Below, in pieces: positions 1 to 11,568 of a stretch of 64,000 nucleotides of DNA. A program made the position numbers and the translations under genes. The DNA comes from Cliona cf. orientalis. Its lineage: Eukaryota; Porifera; Demospongiae; Clionaida; Clionaidae. The DNA is taken from assembly GCA_963930775.1 (NCBI GenBank), contig OZ005699.1:6407501-6471500 (forward strand), read 5' to 3'. The notes beneath the pieces are model-generated. The model was not told the DNA's origin and did not search any database. It saw only the letters and a program-made list of their open reading frames with translations. The stretch's first letter is position 1. Each line of letters opens with the position of its first letter.

Positions 1-310
1 ACATTCAGCAAGCGATCATCGAAGCTATCCCACGTTTGAATCATGCTAGCGTCTGTGAAGTTTAGGTGAAAGTGGTAAGCTACATTTTAGCCGGCAAGAA
101 TGTGTTTATCAGTCTAACAGGAAAAAATTTTCCTGATTTTGAAAGCTTACCGCCGTCCTTTTGGGTACAAATCAGGCAATGAGACAAGCATAGCACTCGG
201 ACTCCACTGTCCAAGGATCCCACAGGCGCCATAGACTACGGTAGGTGCTTTTCAAACACTTTGCGCAAATTATTAATAATATTAAACAGTGATTGCGCCA
301 TTGCTTAAAA

Positions 311-688
311 CATAGGCGTAGGAAACGGGGGGGCAGTGGGGGCGCTTGCCCCCACAAGCTGCAAGTTGTGGGGGCATTGCCCCCACAGCCAGAGCCATCC
401 AGTATTTGTTGTATTAGCCCTGGCAATTGGTTCACCACATGAAATTCATGAACAAGTGTAGCTATAGGGTATGCTCTGCTTATCTTACGGCTTACTTCTC
501 ACTGAATCTCAGTCGCTACAGCCAGATACACTTGCCAGCCTCCCCTATAGGCACAAGCTACAGCCTCGATAGTGCAAAAATGGGCGTGGTTTGACAATAA
601 TATGGGTGTGGTCAACAAAATTCACGCGCGCTATGCGCGCAATCCTATATTCTGCCCCCACAACCTACAGCATCTTCCTACGCCTATG
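311..688. mobile_element. MITE with CATAGGCGTAGGAA terminal repeats
   Basis: CATAGGCGTAGGAA at 311-324 is mirrored exactly by TTCCTACGCCTATG at 675-688. The flanks read TTAAAA on both sides (305-310 and 689-694), which fits a target duplication of 5 or 6 bp. The inside holds a G/C-rich stretch with runs of G and C, two GGGYGTGGT boxes and a GCGCGC(TATG)CGCGC-type palindrome near 630-645. No coding capacity. A second copy lies at 33677-34019. Confidence 0.75.
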
Positions 689-694
689 TTAAAA

Positions 695-2030
695 TAATAT
701 TCATTGTGCCCATGTCAGAATACGTCATGTACGTATGGAACCAAAATTGAATACGCGTTTCACCAGACTCTTTTTCCGCGTGTAATAAACAGGCTGGGCA
801 CGAGACTAGCCTCTCTGGCAGCTACTGGTATTAATAAACACCGCTCTCAAATAGAAGTCATCACTTTTGAATAAAATTAATACCACACAAACTTGGGTAA
901 CAAAATAAATACCGTATATTTATAGCTCCAAATATTTGTGAAATTGCTGAAAATCCCATGATTGAAAATTTTCGTGATAAAAATTTCGTGATTGCCAGAT
1001 TTTTCATGATTACCACTGCGCCGCGGCATCGGTGCGGACAATTTACCTTGTCGCTCTGCCCACAATTGCACGTGGCTCAGCGTTAGGCTAGCATGCTAGT
1101 GTGGACGTGAAGAGAAAAGAAATTAGACAAGACTTATACTGGCCTCTCTTTCTGCCTTTAGCACCTTGTCTGTTTGGCCATTTCTTCAACGTGGTTGTTG
1201 GCGGATTCAATACAAGATGAAGGATGTTGTTTGGACAAAGATCCTTGCAGATTTGGTAGGTATCTTTTGCTAATTTTCTGAAAGTAAGCGTACAGAGTCT
1301 GTACATCGTTAGCAGCGATTCAGTGCTTCATTTCACAGTTCAGGCGTTCATTAGCCGACTAGTATATGTCGCATTCATACACGTACGCACAATCGCGCTT
1401 GCGATGTGCATGTGCACACAGAACGTAGCCACACTCACAATGATACTAAATTTTCGTGAAGAAAATTTTTGTGATCAGAACTCAAATCACGAAATTCACA
1501 AAATATTGTGCCACGAAAATACGGTAGGATCAAGTGAATACTGTATCTGGCTGTGTGCCATACACCCAGCCCAGATAGCCGGCCACTACATAAACCCCTT
1601 GGGCTGTCTGAACATGTCATCAACCCACTGATGTCCTTACCTTCTATGATAAGCACTCTTATCCCGACTATAGATTATTATTATTATGATTCAGTATATC
1701 CCCTCCCTGTCTTACATTTCATAACTACAATAGTGTCGTACTCTGCCCATCCTGGCGTGTTTTTCAACATGCAATGTTGAATAACATGGGATGACCCTGG
1801 TACAAGCTCAAGGCTACGCTAAAGCATGATATAATAATATGCATTATTTTTTGTTGTACAGGTTCTACAATGTCATGATGACCCACGGTTCTATAATATA
1901 GAAGATGATATTGTGACTTATGTACTAATTAGTGTAAGCCCATAAGTACTAAATTAATGTATTGTCGAAATTCTGTATTCATATAATAATTACTACTCAT
2001 CATCTAAGTTTGATTGTGTTCTGTTGTCAT
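695..2030. other. non-coding, repeat debris
   Basis: No convincing gene. The stretch contains fragments in the style of the TACCGTA elements (TTTTCGTGA-like motifs near 955-1010 and 1447-1520) and a fragment resembling the TAGCCTCG family terminus near 793-813. Short open frames here lack any recognisable domain and overlap these fragments on both strands. Confidence 0.4.
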
Positions 2031-2033
2031 TAA

Positions 2034-3625
2034 TCATTTTTTATCGTTAGTTTCACTCTTATTATTTCAATAACCCCAATCTTTAAATCAGGAGATAAAT
2101 CCCAGGTCAAAAACTATCGACCCATATCATTGCTATGCATAGTGTCTAAAGTTCTTGAACACCTCATCTACAGCAAAGTCTGCAAATTCATTACTGACAA
2201 CAATATTCTCTACCACCACCAATTTGGTTTTCGACACCACCACTCCACGACTCAGCAGCTACTAATTTTTCTAAGTAACATCCTCGGTGCTCTTAACAAC
2301 TGCTCCCGATGTGACATTGTCTACCTCGACTTCAAAAAAGCATTCGATAGTGTTCCACACCAAGAACTGCTGCTGAAATTGTGGGAGGTTGGTGTAGTGG
2401 GAAGCCTGTGGAGATGGTTCCGTGAATACCTAACCAACAGATATCAGTGTGTATGCATTAATAATTGTAACTCTTCAACTCTGCCAGTAATCTCAGGTGT
2501 TCCCCAGGGAAGTCTGCTTGGTCCTCTCCTCTTTCTTATATACATTAATGATTTACCATCCTCTTTGAACCACTCTGACACTTTTCTTTTCGCTGATGAT
2601 ACCAAATGTCTCCGACCAGTATGCTCCCCTCATGACTGTTCTCTATTGCAATCTGATCTTGATGCTTTATCCTCTTGGAGTACCCACTGGAAACTGATGT
2701 TCAACGAGACTAAGTGTTCTCTCCTTTCTATTGATTCTGGACATACATCTACTGATCAAAGTGACCATCAATATCACATCAATGGACTATCCATCTCCTC
2801 AAGTAGCCAGCAGAAAGATCTCGGCATCATAATATCCTCTGACCTATCATGGTCTGACCACATATCCAAAATAGTATCAAATGCTTACAAAATACTAGGC
2901 CTGCTTCGCCGATCATTCTGTTCTCCAAACAATACTACCACCAAGAAAAGACTGTACATCTCTCTTGTTAGATCGCAGCTTCTCTATGGGTCCCAAATGT
3001 GGAGACCCCTGCAGCGGAAAGATATGAACAAAATCGAATCAGTACAACATCGAGCCACAAAGTTCATACTCAATGACTATACGTCCGACTATAGATCAAG
3101 ATTAATCGACCTCCATATTTTACCGCTCTCAATGCTGCTTGAACTCTGTGATATCTGTTTTTTTGTAAAGTCGCTAAAACTCACTTCATCCAACATCTCA
3201 TTCAACATCTTAAACTACACCTCATTCAGCCAGAATTCAACCAGATCTAAAAGCTACAGCAAACTAGTACAGCCCCTTATCAAGAACAACAGAGACAAGC
3301 AATTTTATTTCAACAGATTGCCTTATCTATGGAACTCATTGCCACCGATTGATCTAAGTCTCTCCTTCACTACCATTAAAAGTAAACTAATGGTCATCTT
3401 TTGGGATACATTCATTTCAAAGTTCAATCCTAATAATTATTGCACATACTTCTTCTCATGTCCTTGCCCTAGGTGTTTTTCCCATCCAAAGTCATGCTTC
3501 TCTATATAAATTATTCATCAAGCTTAATTCTATGTATCATTTATTATTGTTTTTGTCAGGCTGTTACAGTATTCTTTGTAGCAGGCCTTCAGCTCAGCTG
3601 TAAAGTATTAATAATAATAATAATA
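2034..3625 (+). mobile_element. 5'-truncated non-LTR retrotransposon, reverse transcriptase ORF
   Basis: One frame is open from 2034 to 3509 with no ATG at its head, so the copy is cut at the 5' end. It starts inside the RT domain at the motif KNYRPISLL (about 2109), followed by YLDFKKAFDSVPH, SGVPQGSLLGPLLFLIYIND and the catalytic FADDT box near 2590. The thumb region and a C-terminal segment with LYISLVRSQLLYGSQMW follow. This order is typical of CR1/Jockey-type elements. No endonuclease is present upstream. An (ATA)n tract at about 3609-3625 is the expected simple-repeat 3' tail. The RT frame itself is intact, suggesting a fairly recent, dead-on-arrival insertion. Confidence 0.85.
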
Positions 3626-3629
3626 ATTA

Positions 3630-3950
3630 TCATGTTGATTGGTTTTATTCATCAACTTTTCTAATATTATTATGATATTCACAATTGAATAGTTTTACCA
3701 TACTAAACCTACATTCAATACTATTCCAACACTATTTATGCTGACACTTTCCCACCTATAAGATTGGAATAGTGTGGGAAATTCCAATACTTTTCCCAAA
3801 CACTTTTGAACAATTTCCCACAAAACGGGGTCAAATTCTCAGATACATTACCAGTACTTCTTTGATGATATGAAATGGATCATACGCACACACACTTTCC
3901 AATATTTTTCACATCGTTTTCTTATACCTACTTTCCAGTAGTGTAAGTAA
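3630..3950. other. AT-rich spacer between two retrotransposon relics
   Basis: A run of TTCCCACA/TTCCAACAC-type short direct repeats occurs around 3720-3830. I see no gene. Confidence 0.3.
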
Positions 3951-6480
3951 ATGTATCATAATAATGCCTTTTTTACCGTCCTCCAAGTTCATAATACTAG
4001 TTCTATTTTTGATACCCTGTTTTCTTACTTGGAGTGTATTAATGTTAACAATTTCATACTTCTTGGCGATTTTAATGTCAATTTTGACAACCCTTTTCAT
4101 ATCCTACGTTTTCCAATTAATTTTGTGCACAATCACAAATTTGTATTGTCTTGACCAATCAGTTGTAGGACCAACACATGTTCACCATGATGGAACTGAA
4201 TCAACGATTGATTTGGTGCTTGTTTCTGAACCCTCGCTGCTTAATTCATGTGACACCGTTCCTCCTTTGTCCATTTCTGACCATATGGGAGTTCTTATCA
4301 AACTTTTTCAGGAATCACCCAAAGCTGAAAAAGTCAGGGGCGGCTAATTTGGTGTTATGCACATACAGATTGGGATAAAGCATGCGAATTAATCAACCAA
4401 TTCAACTGGGACTCCGTATTGTCCGATAACATAATATTATTGAGTTGTTATGGATTTGAAACAGTGGAAAAACATTTCTTGTCCATAATGGCCCAGTCGA
4501 TACCTAACCGGGCCGAGTCATATCCCCACGAGACGAAACCTCCCATGGTTGAACAAATCAATTATTCAATCAATGAAGAAAAGGAACCAGCTGTTTAAAA
4601 ACTGCAAGACTATAGAGAACAGGGGACTTTTGTCAGTTCAAGCTTGCTCGTAATCGCACACTTGTACAATTACGATCGGCTAAGAGGAGGTATTTCAACA
4701 CTTTGAATGCTAAGTAACCAAAGAAGTTTTGGAAAGCCATCAAGTTCGTGAATAAAAGCAAGCAATCAATTTCTACTTTGTCCCTGAATAGTATGGTGGC
4801 TCATGCTGATGTGGATAAAGCTAATCTCTTAAACTCCTTCTTCTGTTCCTGTTTTAGCAGGTCTCATCCACCTATCCAGCTTCAGACCAATCCAGCAGAT
4901 TCAACCTCCTGTGCCATTGAAGATTTGCTCTGCTCCGAGTCAGAGGTGTGTGATATGCTGGCAGCTCTTGACATCACAAATGCCAGCAGACCAGATGGAA
5001 TATATATCCACCAGAATGCTGAAATATACGGCTCCTAATATTGCCCCATCTCTCATGGATCACCAAGCTGTTTAATCTATCCATGCATATCTACAGGGAA
5101 CATTCCCCTAGCTTCTATACCAAAAGGTTATGAGCTTTCCAGTCCCAATAATTACCTTCCTGTTTCTCTGCTTCCTATCATCAGCAAGGTTCTCGAACGC
5201 CATATCTGCAAGGTGCTCTTATATCATCTCCAGCTTAATCATCCTCTGTCGGCCTTTCAATCTGGTTTCTTGGAGGGTATTATAGGTCAACAGTTGCTGC
5301 TCTGCTGCATCTTACTGATCACTGGCTACAGGCCCTCGAGGCTGGCCACGATATATGTGCAATCTTCTTCGATTTCCGTAAGGCTTTTGACTCGGTGCCT
5401 CACATGCCACTGATGGAAAAGATAAACTCTCTTGTTCCCCACGAGATCATTTACCATTATCCATCTTGCAGATAGAACCCAAGCGGTTGTTGTGAATGGC
5501 TCAGAGTCCTCGGTTACACCAGTGCTCTCCGGTGTTCTGCAGGGTTTAGTGCTTGGGCCCTTGCTCTTTCTCATCTACATTGATGACTTGACGAGTATCG
5601 TCCATGGTCTTCTCTCTAAAATAAATTTGTTCGCTGATGACATCCTTCTATTATGTATATCGTGTAATTTCAGCTTTGGATGACTATGAGGCACTACAGT
5701 CTGCAGTTTCTTTGATTGAAGAGTGATCCGTATCAAACTTTAATGCAGGAGAGTGTAAATAAATATTATAATATAATGGTTATCTCCAGAAAACTGCATC
5801 CAAGTTTTCGCTCCAATCCTCTAGAACTTTTCGGGTGTGCAATAGGAAGAGTTGACTGTTGCAAATAATATTATATCTTGGTCTGATGATAACCAACAAC
5901 TTGTCCTGGTCAGCGCACATTAGCTCCATATGTTCCTGTGCTAAGAAGATCCTTGGTCTTATCTACAGACGATTCTACTCCTCTGCAAACCAGGACACTC
6001 TTAAGCAGCTTTATGTTTCACTTGTCCGACAACACCTTGAATATAATTATGCTTGCCCATGCCAGTCTGGGATCCTCACCTCGTTAAAGACAGGAAGTTC
6101 TTAGAGAATGTACAGAAGTTTGGCTGTAAGCTTGCTGCCCACCAATGGGATTCTGGTTATCAGGAGCTGCTAGACTTGTTTGAGCTTCCTTCACTTGAGC
6201 AGCGACTACTGCATTTGAACCTTGGCCTGATGTTCAAGATAATCCTCCGCCTTTGCTATTTTCCTAGCGTCCCTGAGTTCCGTACTAAATTTCCGGATCT
6301 AAGAAGCCACCATCCTCTTCAACTAGAACATCCTTTTGCCCACTCAAATTAATGCCTACAAGCCAGTTCTCTTTCTTTCCACATAGCTACAATTGCCACC
6401 TGGAAATCGCTGAGCAACGAGTGTGTCACATCTCCTACCTATAAAACAAATTTAATTATGAAAATAATAATATTATGATC
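3951..6480 (+). pseudogene. decayed non-LTR retrotransposon (endonuclease plus reverse transcriptase)
   Basis: Fragments of one non-LTR polyprotein lie in order but in changing frames. An endonuclease piece has FILLGDFNVNFDNPF (about 4050-4100) and a C-terminal STIDLVLV..SISDHMG (about 4200-4290). A linker follows at 4748-5038. RT pieces include YLPVSLLPIISKVLERH (about 5155), SGVLQGLVLGPLLFLIYIDD (about 5527) and NLFADDILLL (about 5627). Thumb and C-terminal pieces sit at 5859-6352. Several frameshifts and stops separate the pieces, so no functional ORF remains. AT-rich repeats near 6460-6475 may be the 3' tail. It is the same broad clade as the copy at 2034 but clearly older, and carries endonuclease remains that the first lacks. 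Confidence 0.8.
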
Positions 6481-6780
6481 AAGCAGTGTCTGATAATTAT
6501 GTACTTTTGTTAATTGTTTATACTCAAGTACTTACTGGGTGCACACTAGATTAGTTTTTATCCTATTGTGCACCCATTGCTCAAATGCATTATAGAGAAA
6601 AAAATGGTCGTCAACACACTAATCATAGATAATGCGCATGCGCACCGAAAGTCGCTTTTATCGGTATACTTCCTGTTATGATTTGAGATAAAAAGTTGGC
6701 TGCAATCATAGATATTAGAGCGTTCATGCTGATCGATACCTATACTTCTCTGGTTAAACTTTGGATAGCGCTACTACCAA

Positions 6781-9236
6781 ATGGCTGAAGTAAGTGCATA
6801 TCTGGCTGAAAAAGGGATCTCAAAGGCGCTGCTGAACGCACCCGTAAACCGTGAGTCACGGAATCAAGTAGCGCTAAGAATCGGTAAAAACTGGGAAAGT
6901 TTGGCAACATGCATTGGGATAGCCTCCCAGGAGGTATTTGATCTCAAAGAGACCTACCCAAATAGCCCACAATATCAGAGACTGGGTATGATGAACAGGT
7001 GGGAGGAGCTATACGGCAGTGAGGCGACTTACTTGAAGCTGATCGATGGTCTAGAGCAGACAGGAAGGAGAGATCTTACAGAATTCTTGATCGGTGTGGT
7101 TATGAACAGACCACCATTCGGAAAAGCGAAATCGGATGAAGAGGGCAGGCAGAACCCACCCGGTATGAAACTCAACACAGATGGAGTTCCATCAAGCATT
7201 CTCAATGCACCAGGTCCTGCCAACAAACCAGGATATTTACCACTGAGGGACCCCAACCGCAGTGATATGCTTAGCCATTACGACGAGCTTGGTATGAGTA
7301 CGTGGGGGCCTCACTCTGAGCCAGTAAAGAAGCAAGTGAATTCCCCGGGGCGGATGTTTTGGATGAGCCCACAAGGTGGACCGGAGAATGTGGCCGTTGA
7401 ACGCAGGGCTGCTGTTACTCCCGAGAGAATCTCTTCTAGCTCTGAAGCCATGGGACACAATGATGTCAAGATGTTCAGAAATCGTTATAGGTGAGTATTG
7501 TTGTATTATAGCGTGCATTACACAATAATATGTGGCATAATACCTATCCCACTGGAAATGCCTACCAATCGTAATGAGTATGAAATTTTAACATGTCTAG
7601 GATCACTACGCATGTAGCTAAAATATCTGCTGGATATCCGAGTTTATTTTAATTTATAGATGTACAAGATGCATAATGAAATGCTTATAGTATTACATTA
7701 TTGTCGTAAAGTCCTTGAGTGACAAGTACAAAAAGGAAGTGGTTTCATAATAAATGTCACTGTGAATGAACAAACTCAGTCCCTAGTGAATCCATTCAGT
7801 GTCCTGTGACGTTGTGTACAACGTCACGTGTATAGTACATTTAGCTAACTATCGAGAGGTGCTAGGGTTACATTAATTTTTTGATCAACCTTTTTCTTTT
7901 TTACAGTGGTCCATTATTAACACCATCACCCAGCACCTATGGCAATCCATTTTCTACCAAAACGTCCACAATGTCAATATCTGGATCGTATTATGGCATC
8001 CCACAGCCTAATCAGCCGTCCAATTCTCGTAATATTGATGCCTTGGTGGACACACTTGCAGACTTTAATTTACCATGCTTAGATACAAAATTTAATGCAA
8101 AGGAGAACAAGGAGCCGCCCAGAAGGGGGAGACTGTCTCTACCTTCAGCTAAAGGTGATATTGGCAGCTTGGGCGGAGGTACACGCACACCAACTGGTCC
8201 CCACAATACAGGTGCTGTAGCACGTACAAAATCTGAACCTCAACACTGCAATGACCATATATCTGGTCAAGGTGGCGGGGCGAGAGAATCAGTCAAACCC
8301 AGCATGCCTCAAGAATCATCAATGGGTCCATATCTAGAATCTGATGAATTTCCTGACGTGAATGGCACTTCTTCTGATTCTGGTATTGAATTCTCCACTA
8401 CAGTCCCCACTCTCTCAGAGCCCACAGTACCACCACTCCCTGCAAACCCACAAACATCCCTCTCTCAGGATGAAGATAGCAAGAGTGGTGTAACAGAGTC
8501 ACAGGATGCTGTGGGTTCTGATTATCTCTCATGTGGTCATCTCAGACGCCCTTCACTGTACAGCAGCTCATCTGTAGACAGCAGCGGTTCTCCATTTCCT
8601 TCACCTGAGATAAATCCAATTCAAGTCTCTGAAAAAAGCCCTGGTGAATACCATCCACTGGCTAATGACGGCAAACGCCCGATCAGGCAGAGGTGCAGAA
8701 AGTGTGCAAAGCTTAAGCAAGAGGCTAAAATGCTAAAAGAGAAATTGGACAAAGTACAGAGCGAATGGAACACCGAGAGAGAACGGAATACTGAGCAAGT
8801 TAGAGGGCTGAGAGAAGAGCTACACCGCCAGAGGCTAGACAATTATGAGCTGAAGCAGCGCGTATTTGGTACTGAAGTCAAACATAGAGAAGCCACGAAA
8901 ACCATACAAAGTCTTCGGATGGAACTCCAGAGGATGACACAACTGTTTTTACTCCAACAAACTGAACAAGCAAGACTGAAAGAAGCCTATGACTGTTGCC
9001 TCGTAGCAAAGTGTGAGCTGCTTAAAGTTCAGCTGCAGAGGGCTGATTCCATGCAATGCCCTGAAGAAGTGTACTATGAGAATCAGGCTGAAGATGTGAG
9101 CCACCATAATATGCATGGACAGTATAGCATGAACAATGGACAAAATGACTACACCAGCAGATATCATGAGCAAACTAATAATTTGCAAAACATGCAACCT
9201 AGCAACTACATGTACACACACCCTCATGCAATGTAG
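6781..9236 (+). CDS. death-domain / coiled-coil adaptor-like protein
   Basis: Two exons, 6781-7490 and 7907-9236, with a GTGAGT donor and a pyrimidine-rich TTTTTTACAG acceptor. The join is phase 2 (AG|T, Ser) and gives 679 residues. Residues about 8-105 form a death domain: IGKNWESLATCIGI, then MNRWEELYGSEATYLKLIDGLEQTGRRDL, the usual six-helix pattern with the conserved tryptophans. A long Ser/Pro/Thr-rich linker follows, and residues about 498-616 are a charged coiled coil that starts with a small Cys cluster (RCRKCAKLK). A motif RADSMQCPE comes just after the coil. No enzyme domain, signal peptide or membrane segment is visible, so a cytosolic signalling adaptor is the likeliest role (inference). 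The tandem paralogue at 11569-14515 shares everything except the N-terminal domain. The ATG at 6781 is chosen because the first residues align with the death-domain exon at 21772. Confidence 0.85.
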
Positions 9237-9605
9237 TTAACAATGTCATAATATTACAATTATTGGCTCTTGCCATGATTAATTAATAATTGTTGTTACT
9301 ATCTGCACTATTATTATAGTATCTATTACTGTTTGTGCAACACTGAAGCCTGAAAAAGACACATTCACACTATCTAAGAGTGGGTACAGGTACATGCCCT
9401 TATAAGGATAATAATAACATTTGATGGGATTCCCCTTGGATTTCCCCAGGTCATGCACATGCATGAGGGTGATATCTTGGTTCCTATTGTGTGGGTAGGA
9501 GCTGTGCATATAGATACATGTATATAGGTGTGTGGGTGATATAATTATGTATTATGAGCATGCTCTCTTTCATCATCTGTCATCACAGTGGACATGGTCA
9601 GACCA

Positions 9606-9788
9606 TACCGTATAGCAGGAAACATTCAAGGGGAAAAAAAGTTTGCGTTCGTGGAGTGCTAAATCAATTGAATAGGTGGGTAGGGCATGCCCAAAATTAA
9701 TATCATGAAGAAATGTTCATGAATGGCACTGAAACCATGAAATTCGTGAGGGTTTCTTCCTCAAAAATTTCCCGCTATAATTATGGTA
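9606..9788. mobile_element. short TACCGTA-type inverted-repeat element
   Basis: TACCGTATAGCAGGAAACAT at 9606 is mirrored imperfectly by a TTCCCGCTATAATTATGGTA end at 9788. Same superfamily as 15395-15605 and 18221-18686. Non-coding. Confidence 0.55.
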
Positions 9789-10442
9789 ATTGAATAATGA
9801 GGACTTTATAATAAAACCAGCAATAATAATAATTGTGTGTTCTCACCTGCTTTTTGAGTACGTAGCTATGTGGCATATGCAGGAGAGTGAGATAGTGATA
9901 CAATAATATTATTTTAGCTTCTTGTTCAAACCAGGAACAAATCAAAATTCCAATAATTATTGCAAATTGAATACCTAGCACTTTTTAATAACTTAATGTC
10001 TACCTAGTTATCCTATAAAATCCTGAGATTTCAACAGAAAATTGACAAGAATAACTGGTAGAATAAAAGGCGCAAATTGGGGAAAATTTCTTGTACATGA
10101 ATTAGCCTCAGAGAAATCTGGAATACATCCCAATATCTAGTCTACATGTATTCCAGATGGTGGCATTGTCCTGTGCTATTGACTTCATTGCCTTATAAGT
10201 GAAAGGTTATCACAGCAATAATTTCCTACTCAGCATCATTAACCTTCACTTATTCTGGCCATTACCTTGTGGTCACAAACATCTTCAGTTTGAGGTTTGC
10301 ATACATCTATTTATAGTAGCATACTGCTTGATTTGGCAAAGAAGGAAACCACGAAAATTAAGGAAGCACTCATCTGTACAGTCAGCTGGCTAGCTATCAG
10401 GTGATTATGACAACCTTTATATTTCATTATAATAATATTATA

Positions 10443-10601
10443 TGCACGTTCTACGTTCTACGTTCTACCAGAAATTGGCATGAAATTTAAATAATAAACA
10501 ATACATTTTTTGGGGAAATAATTATTAATAGTTCATTTTTGTTGCTGATGACCATGTATTATTAATTTCATGCCAATTTCTTGATTATGGTAGAATGTGC
10601 A
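10443..10601. repeat. inverted-repeat element with a CGTTCTA triplet repeat
   Basis: TGCACGTTCTAC (10443) pairs with GTAGAATGTGCA (ending 10601). An inner arm AGAAATTGGCATGAAATT (10470) pairs exactly with AATTTCATGCCAATTTCT (ending 10581). The left arm contains three tandem copies of ACGTTCT. Non-coding, MITE-like. Confidence 0.6.
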
Positions 10602-11568
10602 AACAGCTGGAATGTGTTAAACTAAAAAAATTGGGGTAGGCTTGAGCTTAATGATTATATTTGCACCAAAATTTAATTTAAAATGTTTGTTTGTAATTGC
10701 CTGGCATGCAACCATTGTTTTTAAATTTACAGGAAAATTATCAGCTATACACGTATTGGATCGTAATCGTTTACATGACTTAATTGGTGTGCACTTAACC
10801 ATGCATCTTGTGTAACCCAATTATTGTCACGTAACAACTGTGTATGTAAGTGTAAGTGTACATGTGTATGACAATGTCATGCTTTTTTGTAGTTTATTAA
10901 TTTGTGCTGTTTATGTTTATTTATCCTCAAACAGTACAGTGTGTGACTCTCTATACCACTACAGTTTAGGAGTCTGACATTGATGTGCTTTGTATTTCTA
11001 CAATACGATATTTAGTACATGAAAGTTAGTTAATACTTAAAACAGTCCCAATTCTAGAGCCTGTACGCCACTGTATTCCTAGAGCCTACTCATATAGTGC
11101 ATCATAGTATTGTCTAGTGTATTATGAATAATGCAATAAGCAATAATGATTTTATTTAGCTATAATATAAATGAGCTAACTTTGGCCAGGCTAGTATGGC
11201 CGTGCAATGCCTTCTGCCAGTCCCAAAAGCCCAAAATTGCACAACAAACAATTATGTTGCACTATAATAATAATTATTATCATGACATTATATAGCTGAT
11301 ATATTCTATTTTGTGATCACCTAGCAACAGACATGCAATTTTTATTATTCTAAATATTTTTTTGTATGACGACCCTTACCAATGGTCTGGTCAGTTGCAC
11401 TAACAACCACGCCCCTTCCGCAGAAGCCTGGCCGCGCTCAGAGGTGGAGTCTGCGTGTGCAGCAATGATTATGAATCAGATATAAAGTTCGCTGCTGTGA
11501 GCAGTAAAACTCAGATTAGCATTCAAACACTCTTATATTTTATTCTCTCTTTATTACCGGTAATTGTG

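Larger units (their letters stand above)
9237..11568. other. intergenic, two small inverted-repeat elements
   Basis: No gene recognised between the two adaptor paralogues. The stretch holds the elements at 9606-9788 and 10443-10601 and otherwise AT-rich sequence. A reading frame runs upstream of 11569 without an ATG and encodes a hydrophobic stretch; it is probably 5' UTR. Confidence 0.5.
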
